Assembly (NCBI GenBank): GCA_036936605.1
Contig: JAUPFV010000003.1
Location: 106,339,278-106,403,277 of the forward strand
Reading direction: 5' to 3'
DNA: 64,000 bases
Source: Limnanthes douglasii subsp. nivea
Taxonomy: Eukaryota > Streptophyta > Magnoliopsida > Brassicales > Limnanthaceae
In this document: in pieces, positions 35,970 to 47,081 of the stretch
Numbering within the stretch: the stretch's first letter is position 1
How the letters are laid out: each line of letters opens with the position of its first letter
Notes under the pieces: generated by a model
Told to the model about the DNA's origin: nothing
The model's database searches: none
Seen by the model: the letters and a program-made list of their open reading frames with translations, nothing else
Program-made: the position numbers and the translations under genes

Positions 35970-36412
35970 GGAGCCCTTTTTTTAGGTGTTTGTTCAAATT
36001 CTCTTTGTCAAAAACCTGAAAAACAGTCCGATATCAGGGGTAGTTCTCATCCGGAGAGGTTTATTTGCTTTATGTTTTATCCGGACAGATAAAGCTTGAT
36101 GAATCCAAACGGTTTTTTGCCAGAGATCGTGGGACACGTGTCACACTCTAATTGGTTGCTTCAGCCGTTTTTTCACCTTGAATTTCGAACCCACCTTCTT
36201 CAAAAAGCAACCTCTTTAATTACAGATGGTGACATCAGCGCCGTCTTTTAATCATTGCCAAACTTTTCGAATTCTCCTCGGAATCAACTTCCTTTTTCAG
36301 ATTTACTATAAATTGAAACTCACTTTCTACTGTTTTACTATCTCTTTCATATTTACTCTGCATATTTTCTTAGAGCTTTCTCTCTCTAAAGAAAAGATTT
36401 TCTTGATAGTTT
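35970..36412 (+). promoter_or_regulatory. Putative antisense promoter of aORF C
   Basis: G-box palindrome GACACGTGTC at 36133-36142 (280 bp before the ATG), GTGACATCAGCGCCGTC near 36228, TATAAAT at 36307-36313 (106 bp before the ATG), then a CT-rich leader. Same order and spacing as in A and B. Confidence 0.6.
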
Positions 36413-39409
36413 ATGTTTACAGCAAGGACTGCTTTGATCAAAGGCGGGTGGCTCAACCTTTCTGAGTTGGAGAAGGCACAAAACGTTGAGAAGGAAATAC
36501 GAATCGCAACAGGGTTACCTACTTCGCCTGTCGACAGACCAATCTCTTCTGCTGCAGAGTCAGATCGAGGATCTTCTTCCTCCAAAGGCACTAGGCCTAG
36601 AAAGTTATTCCAACCTAGCCTTTCCCTCATCATCTCTGGTTCCTCTGTTCAGGAATCAGAATCCATCGTCGAACCAGGAGTAACTGCCACCAGCTTCAAA
36701 AAACCCTCACCCTTCATAACGATGGGATCAGACACGGAGCACTCCCCGGAGAAGTTAGTCGACCGAAGAAAGAGCCGGTTGGTTAAGGGGCAAGCCTCTA
36801 AGAACACTCCCTCAAAGTCGGGGGCAAAAAATAGCAGCTCTGGGTCTGAAGTGCCTATCAGAGCTCCCCGGGAAAGACTACCTGGTCCGGAGACTAGCAG
36901 CCCAGCACTTCGAAGAGAGGGCTCTGCCTCAGAGCTCCAGCCTGAGACTAGAAGTCAAGGAAACACTGAAGATCAACAGCCCGGAAGCCAGGCTGAGCCA
37001 AGTTTGAATTCTCCCCGGGCCACTACCACTGATATTCCTCCAACGATCATGGAGGAAAGAATGGAGGACTCTGCTGAAGAAGTCCCTTTCGAGTCTGAGC
37101 CCTCCGGTCAGACTAGTAATACTGCTGCTGCCAAAAAAGATAAAGGCAAAGAAAAATTGTGCTTGAGGCATCCGGAGCTGCCGGAGTGTCTCGAAGGGAA
37201 GGTAGGGCCTTGTTTTCACAGGGTCGAACTTAAATACCTCTTGGCCTTACAGAAGACCAAGTATGCTTTCATCCATACGGCTGAACTAGGTCGAATGCGC
37301 ACAAAATGGGGGATCCCAGAAAATGTGAAGATAAAGATTCCCATAGATCCCGAAACTCCTATGGATTGCAAGATGAATGAAATAGTCATCTTCACGGAGC
37401 TATTTAATTCGGGACTCAGATTCCCATTGGACCCAGAGATTGTCATATATTTTCATCTGATCAAACTCTGTCCGAGCCAGCTGAGCCCCAACGCTTGGTA
37501 TACTCTGATGTCATGCATCATGGCATCAAGGCTGTCCGGGATCCCTCTTCCTATGGAAGAGTTTGCTGCAGTGGCCAATCTTTGCAAACATCACCAATTC
37601 CCCTTCTACCACTTCAATATGGGGGACAATTTCAAAGCTGTTGATGATCTATTGGAGTCTGAGAGTAAATGGAGGAGCCAGTTTTTGTTCGTCAGTGGCG
37701 CTTGGGAAAACGGAAAGAAGATCAAGTCTGGAGAGAACCCAAGCCTCCTCAGAAGCAGGTGGAGGAGTGACCGTAAGTCTCCCACTTTAAATCTTTGTCT
37801 ACTTCTTCCTTCTTAAAATTGGTTTAAATTAACTGGTCTTTCTTTTGTCTTAACAGAACTGCCTAAGGAGTTTAGTTATTACTTGAAGGCCGGGCAGGTT
37901 ACCTGTGGCAGGATCAATGCCTGGGTTGTTGAGGAATGGGGGAACCGATTTCACGCTGCTTTCACCAGTGGAAACTTGGCAAGGTCTCACCTGTGGAACA
38001 CCACAGGTCGAAGAGACCTGACTTGGGAGGAGCTCACCACCCAGCCTTCTCCGGACACTGTGCTTAAGAGGACCCATGAACCAGATGGGACACTCTTCCT
38101 GCCAGGCCGGGCCAAAGCCCCAAGCAAAATGAAGGGCAAGAAGAAAGGCAAGAAGGTGGCGAGTGATGCCAATCCTGCTGATGTTGAGAAGGATGCTCCA
38201 ACAGACCCGGAGGGGCCAGCCCAGAGTCAAATCGATGCTGCTCTTTTGCAGGTAGTGGAGCAAGAGACCGAGAGGCAGGAAGCAGATCTCCCAAAACTTC
38301 CAAGGGCTTCCAAGAGGAATCGCAAACAGGGGGGCGAAGGCGCAGACCGGGTAGCCAAGAAGAAAAAGACTTCTAAGGGAGATGAACTTGCTCTCCGGGA
38401 TCCGGAGCCTTCTTTCCAGGCTGACCCTTCTGACCCAACGCACGCCGAAGAGATCCCAATGGACTTTCATACCGATGAGGTTGAGGGAGGAGATCTCAAC
38501 ATCGATGGAGTCGACATCACCGGTCTTGGTGAGCTTGGTGAATACTTCCTCAACCTCCCCAGAGACGACTTCGCAGGGCCTTACATTCCTTCGAGCAGCT
38601 CTAACACCGTCAACTTCAATGGTAAGACTTTCATTGTCTCTAGTGAAAAAGACACCATAGCCCACTCCTTGCTAAGCAACGTGCAACCGGTACTTACACT
38701 GGAGAGACAAGTTCGGGGTCAAGCAGACATCATCAAAGACCTTAAGTCTGAGAAGGAAAAGCTGTCCGAAGACCTTCGCACTGCTACTGCCAATGCTGAC
38801 ATGCTAAAGGAAGCAAATGAGGAGTTGAAGAGGAATCAGGAGGAAAGCACAAAAGTTGCCACTCTAGAGGAAACCATCAGAGACCTCCGGGAGAAGTTGT
38901 CCGGTGTGGAGAAAAACCTTACTGCCTCAAAAGAAGAGACCAAGGCAAAGGACAAGATTATCACCAACCTAACTACTGACAAGATTGCTCTTGAGAATGC
39001 ATCATCCAAGGCTGCCGAGGAGAAAACCACTTTGTTAAGGGATCAAGAGGCTACGATCCAAGCCAAGATCAATGCCTATGCCAACCAGATGATTAAAAGC
39101 GAAGAGCTATTGCTTGAGAAGGTGAGGTCTGACATGGTTCTACTCTTTCATGAAAAATTTCCGAAGAGGAACCTAGGGGACTTGTGGCTTTATGTAGACG
39201 ATGATGACCTTCCACATCATACAATGGTCGAAGAGGATCAGTATGGAGTCTCCAGTGCGTCCTCATCCGATGATGAAGAGAGGACCGGAGAGAGCCCAGA
39301 CAAGGAGGAAGATGATCCCAAGGGAAAGAAGAAGGTTGATGAAGGTGAAAGTGATTTTAAAGGCAAGAAGGTAGATGAAGGTGAGCCATCTTCAAAGGCT
39401 CAACCTTAA
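36413..39409 (+). CDS. Intact Tat antisense ORF (aORF), spliced, about 970 aa
   Basis: Exon 1 is 36413-37772 and exon 2 is 37857-39409, joined in phase 1 across an 84-bp GT-AG intron; no stop interrupts the joined frame. Parts in order: conserved N-terminus MFTARTALIKGGWLNLSELE; Ser/Pro-rich disordered stretch (about 45-230); conserved core (about 247-515), with LRFPLDPEIVIYFHLIKLC and SPNAWYTLMSCIMASRLSG resembling the Pfam 'putative gypsy type transposon' domain; Lys-rich stretches KGKKKGKK and KKKKTSKG (possible nuclear localisation); long coiled coil (about 720-880); acidic Glu/Asp/Ser/Lys tail. It lies antisense between the LTRs. Function unknown. Homologues with the same intron occur in A and B. 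The domain name rests on pattern memory, not a search. Confidence 0.88.
37773..37856 (+). other. Spliceosomal intron of aORF C
   Basis: GTAAGT donor, T-rich tract, TTAACAG acceptor, 84 bp. Removing it joins SDQ to LPKEF in frame. The equivalent introns of A (14857-14935) and B (42997-43076) have the same phase and position, and the frame cannot be read through in any copy. Confidence 0.85.
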
Positions 39410-39449
39410 CTTACGATCTACTTTGTTTATTTTTTATTCAGACTAAAGT

Positions 39450-39553
39450 CCTTGGAAGGCCAAGGCACTCTTTTTGTAATGGTATCCGGTGTTTGTTCGG
39501 ACAGACTTTTTGTGTTCTATCTTGACTATTTAAAAGTCCTTGGAAGGCCAAGG
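39450..39553. repeat. Two CCTTGG...CCAAGG hairpins downstream of aORF C
   Basis: 39450-39465 and 39538-39553 are both CCTTGG, AAGG, CCAAGG, perfect 6-bp stems (extendable as CCTTGGAAGGCCAAGG) in AAAGTCC...CA contexts, just past the aORF stop. Confidence 0.8.
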
Positions 39554-39791
39554 CAATTTTAAGTTATTTATTTTAATGAATATCTCTGTTCTGTACAACC
39601 ATCATCTTCTTTCATTGTTCGTTTTAATTTTGATAGCCAGAGTTTAACCAGCCTTTAGTTGTTGCATTGTGATAGTGTTTAAACTCTCCGGCTAGAGTTT
39701 AAATAGCCCTTAGATATTTCAGTCAGGATAGTATGACAAGGGATAAAACTTTAAAAACACTTAGAAAATTTTTAAGAAGGCATCGAGGGAG

Positions 39792-40213
39792 GAAATAATT
39801 GCCTGAGGGTAGGCTGGTAATTTCAGTTGGTGTTTTATGGTGGTGTGTGGGTGTTTAAGTGTTTAGAGTAGAGAGTAGAGAGATAATTAAGCAGCTTGGT
39901 AGCAGTTAATTCTCATTACCCACACTTAATGCAGGTGGTTGGGTATTTATACCCTGATGTTTGTGCCCTTATGGGCTTTCGGGTCATGTTTAAAGGACCC
40001 GGGTCATGTTCAAAGACCCATGAGCTCTAAGTAGGAGAGCAAGTAGCTTAGTCAAGAAGTGTTTAGGTTTTTTAGTACTTTTGTCATAGTTCGAACAACC
40101 CTATGGTCACAGTGTTCAAAGTGATCTCTCCGGTCCATGTGATCTGTCCGGTATCCGGAGAGGTTGGACCGATCTGTCCCTGTACGGGGAGCAGGCAAAA
40201 TTCGGACTCATCA
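39792..40213 (-). repeat. 5' LTR of element C, truncated at its internal end
   Basis: 422 bp, matches the other LTR from AATAATTGCC on. The initial TGGTGTGGAT is replaced by GAGGGAGG, marking the deletion junction. It ends GGACTCATCA at 40213, followed by ATATT. Confidence 0.9.
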
Positions 40214-40820
40214 ATATTTATTAAAGAGAAGATTAATACCTCTAACGAGGTATTCTTCAGCTATCATAAAGAGGCTGAAGATAATAGATCTTCGTGCCTA
40301 ATGCCATTGAGCCCTTTAAAGTAGCCATAGGATTCTCCATTGATAATTATGGAGAAGCATACATAAATGATAACATTGCATATAAGATTAATAAAATCAT
40401 TTTGGAACCCACCTTCTCCACTGATTTTAGTTTTATCTTCTCTCCGTATGTTATCTTGGAATAGAGTTTTATCTTCTCTATTTTGAATCCAATTAAGACA
40501 ACTTTTTTGCTCCCACAAATATTCCTCTCTTTCTAGGAGAATAAAGAGGTTAGCATTGACTGTGGATAAGTTAGTACATCCTCAATATTGTTTGATACAT
40601 GGTATTTATTTTCCTCAGCATTGTTTAATACATGGTATTTATTTTCCAGAAAGGTAATCTTATCTCATTCTTTAGCTATAGCAGAGAAGATGTTGCCAAA
40701 AGTATCCCAATTCTATTTTTTAAGATGTGATTTCAATTTTTTTTATCTTTTGCCAGAAAATATTAAGGGGATGCCCAGATAAAGGGGCATCCCAAGAGTC
40801 CTTGGTAATTTGGTAGAATT
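40214..40820 (-). mobile_element. LINE, RT N-terminal part (between elements C and B)
   Basis: The minus strand continues the LINE upstream of element C: NGESYGYFKGLNGIRHEDLL (normally NG..G.FKGS.GIRQGDPLSP) at about 40370-40264, WEQKSCLNWIQNREDKTLFQ at 40518-40458, and further upstream ENKYHVLNNAEEN and DAPLSGHPLNIFW, typical of the linker between endonuclease and RT. 40816-40820 (GAATT) is the target duplication of element B. Confidence 0.85.
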
Positions 40821-41196
40821 TGGTGTGGATTATTTTCAACTGAGGTTAATTTTGCCTAAAGTTTTTTGATGTTTCAAGGGTATTTAATGCTTAAGTAGTT
40901 TGTAGTGAGAGATTTGAGCTGACTGGTTGTATTTAATGTTCATTACCCTCATTAATGAGAGTGGTTGGGTATTTATACCCTTAATTATGGGCCACATGGG
41001 CTTTCGGGTCACACTTATGAATTCAGGTCGAGTTCAAAGACCCATTAGTTTTTAAGTAGGTAGGTAATTAGCTTAGTCATGAAGTGATTAAGTTTTTAAT
41101 ACATTAGTTCAATTCGGGTGGTTCAGTGGGTGGATCTTGTCCGAATTGCCCCTGTCCGGTCCCCAAAGTGAGTGGTGATAAAATCCGGACTCATCA
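40821..41196 (-). repeat. 3' LTR of element B
   Basis: 376 bp, TGGTGTGGAT...GGACTCATCA, with GGGTATTTATACCC near 40967. It is followed by the polypurine tract complement GTAGCCCATTTTTTAGG (41197-41213), identical to element A. Confidence 0.93.
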
Positions 41197-41635
41197 GTAG
41201 CCCATTTTTTAGGTTGTGCTCGAAGGCCTTTGGCAAAACCTAATAAATAGTTCATGTGCACTCGTTACTATGTCCGGCCAGATTTCAAATTGTGTAACGA
41301 CTTTATCCGGACTGATAAAACTCTCAGAAGCTGAACGGTTTTGCCAGAGATCGTGGGACACGTGTCCTTCTCTGATTCGCCTCACCGACCGTTTTTCTCC
41401 TAGAACGGCGCTCCCACTTACTTCAAAAAGTAACCTCTTCAATTAATGTGGGTGACATCAGCGCCGTCCTTAATCATTAGATCTATCCTTTCGTATTCTC
41501 ATAGGTATCCAAGCATCTTCTGTTCTTTTAGTATAAATTATTCCACTTTTCACTGTTTGACCATCTTCATTATCTCTACTCTGTTAATCTTCAAAGCTTT
41601 TACCTCTCAAAAAACCCTTCTTTTGGTGTGAGTTT
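41197..41635 (+). promoter_or_regulatory. Putative antisense promoter of aORF B
   Basis: G-box palindrome GACACGTGTC at 41357-41366 (279 bp before the ATG), GTGACATCAGCGCCGTC near 41451, TATAAAT at 41532-41538 (104 bp before the ATG). Layout as in A and C. Confidence 0.55.
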
Positions 41636-44587
41636 ATGTCCACGGCAAGAAACGCCCTAGTAAAAGGTGGTTGGCTCAACTTGTCGGAGTTAGAAAAAGC
41701 TCAAAAGGTCGAACGAGAAAGGCGCATTGCTGCAGGCCTCCCTGTTTCTCCTATTGACAAATCGGAAACACCAAGTCCAGAGCCTGACTGGGGTTCCTCT
41801 TCAGCTAAGAGTGCTAAACCCATGAGGTTATTCCAGCCCAACCTTTCACCAATCGTTTCAGGCTCATCGGTCCAGGAATCAGAGCCTGTTGTTGAACTAG
41901 AGCAGGTAGTTACGAGCTTTAAGAGACCTTCCCCATTCATTGCCATGGGATCGGACGCTGATGCCTCCCCAGAGAAGCTGGTAGATCGATGAAGAGGTTG
42001 TTTGGTGAAAGGTCAGGCTCCAAAAACCACGCCTTCCAAGTCTGGGGCTAAAAATAAAACTACAGGGTCAGAAGCACCCATAAAAATTCCCAAGGACAAG
42101 CTGTTCGGTCAGGAGGCAACCAGTTCAAGCCTCCGGAAAGAGACCTCCGGATCTGATCCCCAGCCGGAGTCTAGACCACAAGAAGAGAGTAATGCCCAAC
42201 CATCCGGAGGGACTGTTGATCCAACCACTAGTTCCTCTCTCCCAAAAATAACCGATAATCCTTCCATAATAATGGAAGAGGTGATGGAGGATACTATTGA
42301 AGAATCCCCTTTTAAGGTCTGACGTCTCCAGGAAAACAAGTGAGGCTGCTGCTGCCAAGAAAAACAAGAGAAAGGAGATGCTATATTTAAAACACCCGGA
42401 TCTACCGGAGTGCCTTGTGGGAAAAGTGGGGCCTTGCTTCCACAAAGTAAGTGTCAAATACCTGCTAGCTTTGCAGAAGCTTAATTATGCTTTCATTCAT
42501 ACAGCCGAACTGGGTCGGATCCGAACAAAGTGGGGGATCCCAGAGAATGTTAAAGTGAGGATACCAGTGGATCCGGAGACACCGATAGATTGCAAGCTCA
42601 ATGAGATAGTTTTCTTCACTGAGCTATTCAACTGGGGGCTAAGGTTTCCCTTAGACCCAGAGATCGTAAAAAACTTTCACCTTATCAAACTCTGCCCAAG
42701 CCAATTGAGCCCCAACGCTTGGTATACACTCATGGCATGTATCATGGCCTCCAAGCTCTCCAGAATCCCTCTTCCGATGAAGAAGTTCGCAGCCGTGGCC
42801 AGCCTTTGCAGAAACCACATTATCCCCTTCTATCATTTCAACATGGGTGATAATTACAAAGATGTGGATGACCTACTTGAGTCAGAGAGAAACTGGAAGA
42901 CTCAATTTTCGTTCATCAGTGGTTCCTGGGAGAATGGGAGGAAAATTAAAACTGGTGTCAACCCAAGCATGCTTACCAGCAGATGGCGAATCGATGGTAA
43001 AAATCTCATCTCATATCTCCACCTTTACTTATAACAAATTTGTTTGTTTAATTTCTCTTCTTTTGTTTTTTGGTAGTGCTGCCTAAGGATTGCAATGATT
43101 ACTTAAAGGTTGGGCAGACTACTAGTGCCAAGCTAAATGCTTGGGCTGCTGAGAAATGGGGAAACTGCTTCCACAATGCTTTCACCGGAGGCAATTTAAC
43201 AAGATCCTATCTCTGGAATACAACCGACCGGATGGACTTATCTTGGGAGTAATTAACCACTCCACCCCCTCCGGAAGTAATCCTCAAGAAAACAGATGCC
43301 AAGGATAGAAAGCTGTCTTTGCCAAGTAGGGCTGAAGCTCCAAGTAAGATGAAGGGCAAGAAGGGCAAAGGCAAGCAAGGTGTGGTGGAAGCCAATCCTA
43401 CCGAGGTGGAGGAAGCTATCCCAACAAACCTAGAGGGGTAAGACCAAGGACAGATTGATGTTGCTCTATTACAAGTAGTGGAGCATAAAAGCACTAGGGA
43501 AATGGTTGGATCTCCAAAACCCTCAAAGGCTCCTAAGAAAGACAAGAAACGGGGAGCAGAAGGCAAGGATAGGGAGGCTAAGAAAAAGAAAACCTCCAAG
43601 GGAGATGAAGTTTCTCTCCGGCCTCCATAGCCTCTTCCTCCAGTTGACCCAACTGACCCCACTCAAGCAGAAGAGATCCCCAGTGACTTTCACACCAGAG
43701 AGGGTGCCGGAGGGGACATCAGCATTGATGGCGTCGATATTAGTGGGATTCAAGGGATTTGTTTTTACTTCGAAGACCTTGACAAAGATGATTTTGCTGG
43801 ACCCTACCTCCCCCCAAGCTCCTCGAACATTGTCACTTTCAATGGTAAATATTTTTCTGTTTCAGGGGAGAGAGACACTATCACCCACTCCTTGCTGAGC
43901 AACATCCAGCCAATGCTTACCTTAGAAAAGCAAGTGCGAAATCAGTCAGCCATCATCAACACACTCAATTATGACAAGGAGAAATTATCTAACGACCTCC
44001 TCACTGCCAACCAAAATGCTGAGGCATTGAAGAAAGAAATTGAGGAGTTGAAGAAAAACCAAGAGGATTTGGCTACCAGGCTAGCCACTTCGAAGGGAGT
44101 TGTCAAAGAGCTCCAATTGAAGCAGTCAGACCTGGAGAAGAACCTCTCTTCTTCAAAAGAAGAGATGAAGGCCAAAGACCACATCATTCAGACTTTAACT
44201 GATGACAAGATTTCGCTCGAGGATACTGTATCCAAGGCTGACTTGTTGAAGGAGCAAGAGAAAAAAATCCAAGCTAGGATTGATGCTTATACCAACAAAG
44301 TGATAGACTCTCAGGAGGAAAGGTATGCCGAAGTGAAGTCGGACATGGTCTTGCTCTTTCATGAGAAATTCCCGAAGAGGACATTGGGAGATTTATGGAG
44401 TTTTGTGGAGTATGAGGATATTCCATTCCACACGATGGCGGATGGTGATAAGAAGAACTATTCCAGTGGCTGGGATGACATAGCCGATGAAGAGGAAAAG
44501 ACCGGGGAGAGTCCATATGAGGAAAATGATGACCTTAAGAAGAAGAAGCCAAGTGAGGCTGAGCCATCTAAGAAAGCTCAGTCTTAA
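41636..44587 (+). pseudogene. Tat antisense ORF (aORF), copy B, broken
   Basis: ATG at 41636 (MSTARNALVKGGWLNLSELE). A TGA at 41990 replaces an Arg codon and a frameshift lies near 42318. The core (42330-42996) is well kept: FIHTAELGRIRTKWGIPENV, LRFPLDPEIVKNFHLIKLC. The phase-1 GT-AG intron is 42997-43076 (80 bp). Exon 2 meets a TAA at about 43250 in LSWE*LTT, a TAA near 43440 and a TAG near 43628. The coiled coil and acidic tail (43860-44587) are open and end at QS-stop. It is close to copy A. Confidence 0.88.
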
Positions 44588-44629
44588 AATATCAACTATC
44601 TTTTTAATTTTCTGTGATTGAACCAAAGT

Positions 44630-44724
44630 CCTCGGATGGCCAAGGCATTTTTGTAATCGTGTTCAGCCATTGTCCGGATAAACGTTTTTTTGTTTGAAAA
44701 TTCAAAGTCCTTGGTTGGCCAAGG
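44630..44724. repeat. Two CCTTGG...CCAAGG hairpins downstream of aORF B
   Basis: 44630-44645 is CCTCGG, ATGG, CCAAGG. 44709-44724 is CCTTGG, TTGG, CCAAGG. Same position as in A, C and D. Confidence 0.75.
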
Positions 44725-45002
44725 CATTTCGTATATCTTAATGGGTAGTTTCACTTTACACAAGTCTTGCATTGTTTCATAGTTTTTTAGCTTTGGTGGC
44801 TAATGTTTAAACAGCCCTTAGTTAGTTTACAAGTATTTTAAAGTGAGAGTGTTTAAATTCTCCGATGACAAATGTTTAAGTAGTCATCACTCTACCAATT
44901 CAATCCGGTCTGTCATTGATAGAAAATTTCAAAGAAAAACATTAACTAAAACACTCAGAATCTTTTAAGAAGGCATCGAATTTTATTAAAAAACCCAGAC
45001 AC

Positions 45003-45060
45003 CTCATTAAAACCTCACCGCGCCACCAGGGTAGGAAATAGTATGCCCCCAAATATTTAC
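45003..45060 (-). promoter_or_regulatory. Conserved non-coding block after pol, copy B
   Basis: CATTAAAACCTCACCGCGCC followed by ACCAGGGTAGG and TATGCCCCC/AATATTTAC. It lies 36-93 bp beyond the pol stop at 45096 on the minus strand. Shared with A and D, deleted in C. Confidence 0.55.
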
Positions 45061-45095
45061 ATCAACTTTTAAACAAGTAAATATTTACATAGTTT

Positions 45096-46230
45096 TCATT
45101 CCAAGTACAACCGGAGGTGTTCAATGTTCCAGGGGTGATTCAAAACCCTTTCATCCTTATCTTGAAGTCGGTATGTCCCAGGCTTAAGCTTTTCACTGAC
45201 CACATAGGGTCCTTCCCAAGTTGGAGCTAGCTTGCTGAACTGCTTCTCCTTGGTATGTAGGAAGACTTTCCTCAATACCTTATCCCCTGGTTGAAAATCC
45301 CTTCTCTTAACTTTGAAAGCAAACCTGCTTCTCATCAGACCTTGATAGTGTGTGGCTCTAAGGTGAGCATTAACTCTTCTTTCCTCCATCAAGTCAAGCT
45401 GGCCTTTGATTGTCACTTCGTTAGCGTGTTCGGAAAAATTATGAACTCGAAATGGAGGAAGAGTAACCTCTATGGGAGCTATGGAATCCATCCCATATAC
45501 TAAGGCAAAGGGAGATTCTTGTGTCGCAGCCCCGGGAGTGGTCCGATAGGCCCATATTGTAGATAACTTGGCCATTTTCCAACAACTCCCTCTAAATTCT
45601 TTTTAAGACCGGACAAGATGGCCATGTTAGCCACTTCAACTTGACCATTTTCCTGTGGGTGGAATGGAGAAGAAAATCAGTGTTGGATGCCTCTAGAGGG
45701 GCATAAATTCTCCATTTCCTTGTTGTCGAATTGTGGCCCATTGTCTGTGGTTATCTTTTGCGGAACCCCAAATCTGCAACAAATGTTAGATATGATGAAT
45801 TTTATAACAGCTTTTGAAGTTTTACCTGCCAATGGAGATGCTTCTATCCACTTGGAGAAGTAATCAACAGCAAACATTATAGTTTTGTACCCTCCGGACG
45901 CCATGGGTAGAGGCCCCACTAAATCCAGCCCCCAACGAGCAAAAGGTATTGGTTCAGAAATTGACTCTAAAGGGATAGCTGGAGTATGAATTTCATTGTT
46001 GTATCTTTGGCATGGATCACACCTTTTTACTAATTCCTTTGCATCTTGCATTATAGAGGGCCAGTAGTATCCAACTAACAAAACTCTTCTTGTTAGAGCC
46101 CTGAATCCACAATGAGCTGACCCCTCACCATCATGCAATTCGGAAAGCACTATTTGGGACTCCTCGACTCCCAAACATCGTAAAAGGGGTTTACTAAAGG
46201 ATTTTTTTGTAAAGAACGTCTCTTAGGATG
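45096..46230 (-). pseudogene. Tat integrase, element B, with stop and small gap
   Basis: Zinc-binding ELHDGEGSAHCGFRAL and CDPCQRY are intact, the first Asp is in WGLDLVGPLP, the second in TTDNGPQFDN. The frame ends at a stop after SRGIQH (45677). The Glu-bearing segment is in another frame, followed by the C-terminal frame 45575-45096 with ESPFALVYGMDSIAPIEV, WEGPYVV (GPY/F module) and the true C-terminus LRLYLE. Better preserved than in A, but split. Confidence 0.88.
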
Positions 46231-46249
46231 ACAAAACCACGAGCCTTGT

Positions 46250-47063
46250 ATCTTATTTTCCTTTCTACTGCTTTTTCTGGAGGCAAGATGCCATTTGAGA
46301 GATACTGAAGGAGGGGAAATCTCCAATTTTGGGGTTGTTTCACTTGTATATTCAAACTTTCTTCTTCCTTATCCGGATTGATTTGAATAGATGGGCACTC
46401 TTGCACATGTATCCAAGGGTAGGACTCAGAGTAGGCTATGGTTGCCAAAGAGTCTGCTAGCGTATTTTCCGTTCGGGGTATGTGCTCATAGGTGATACTT
46501 TTGAAATTGAGTGCCACTTCTTTAAGGATAAACAAATATTTAATCAGCTGCTCTTTCTTGGCTTTGGATTGACCTTGTGCATGATGGATAAGAAGCTGAG
46601 AATCGTTCATTAACCTGACCCTTTTAGCTCCATAGATGAGAGCTAACTTCAAACCAGTTATAGCAGCTTCGTACTCGGACTCATTAGTGGAAGCCCTGAA
46701 GGCAAAACATATAGCCTGGTACATTCTGTCACCGTACAAAGAGGTTAAACATATCCTAGCACCAAAACCCATGGTACTTGAACCACCATCAGTCTGGACG
46801 ACCCATACTTTTTTATCTTTTACACCAGTTGCGTGCTTAGTATCCCTATCTAAATGGAATTCAACTAAGAAATCAGCCACAATTTGGGCTTTAACTGCTG
46901 TTCGAGGAGCAAAATCAATATCGTAGTCTTCCAGCTCTACTGACCACTTGGTCATTCTACTTGAAATGTCATCTTTTTGGAGAACGTTTTTCAAGGGAAA
47001 AGACGTCCGGACAATGATAGAATGAGCCTGAAAATAAGGCCTTATTTTCCTTGCAGCAATCAC
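46250..47063 (-). pseudogene. RNase H tail and archaeal-type RNase H, element B
   Basis: The open frame 47063-46194 has the end of the first RNase H (ILQ-like KNVLQKDDISSRMTKWSVEL, DIDFAPRTAVKAQ) and the second RNase H: VQTDGGSSTMGFGARICL, NESEYEAAITGLKLAL, LMNDSQLLIHHAQGQ (SD changed to ND), ENTLADSLATIA. It continues to the linker before integrase (KARGFVILRDVLYKK). Isolated from RT by a frameshift near 47080. Confidence 0.85.
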
Positions 47064-47081
47064 CAGGGCTAGTGCTAATTT

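Larger units (their letters stand above)
35540..40213 (-). mobile_element. Tat element C: gag-pol deletion derivative retaining an intact antisense ORF
   Basis: Perfect TSD ATATT at 35535-35539 and 40214-40218. 3' LTR 35540-35969, aORF 36413-39409 on the plus strand, hairpins, then directly the 5' LTR from about 39792. About 6 kb corresponding to pol, protease, gag and PBS of element B is absent, together with the first 8-10 bp of the 5' LTR on the internal side. Since the TSD is intact and an LTR end is lost, the deletion probably followed insertion. The LTRs differ at about 10 of 420 positions by eye, so C is younger than A and B. It sits in the LINE RT. Confidence 0.92.

Noticed and set aside
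35859..36092. Cys/Pro-rich ORF (also 40103-40324)
   Set aside because: It lies within the LTR, made from the GATCTGTCCGGT repeats; no other support.
38620..38654. Possible second, very short intron in the aORF (GTAAGA...TAG after NFNG)
   Set aside because: It would be only about 30 bp, below plant intron size, and the sequence reads through in frame in C and B.
37850..38665. 271-residue minus-strand ORF over aORF exon 2 of element C
   Set aside because: Exact antisense shadow of the conserved coding exon; no homology of its own and not kept in A or B.
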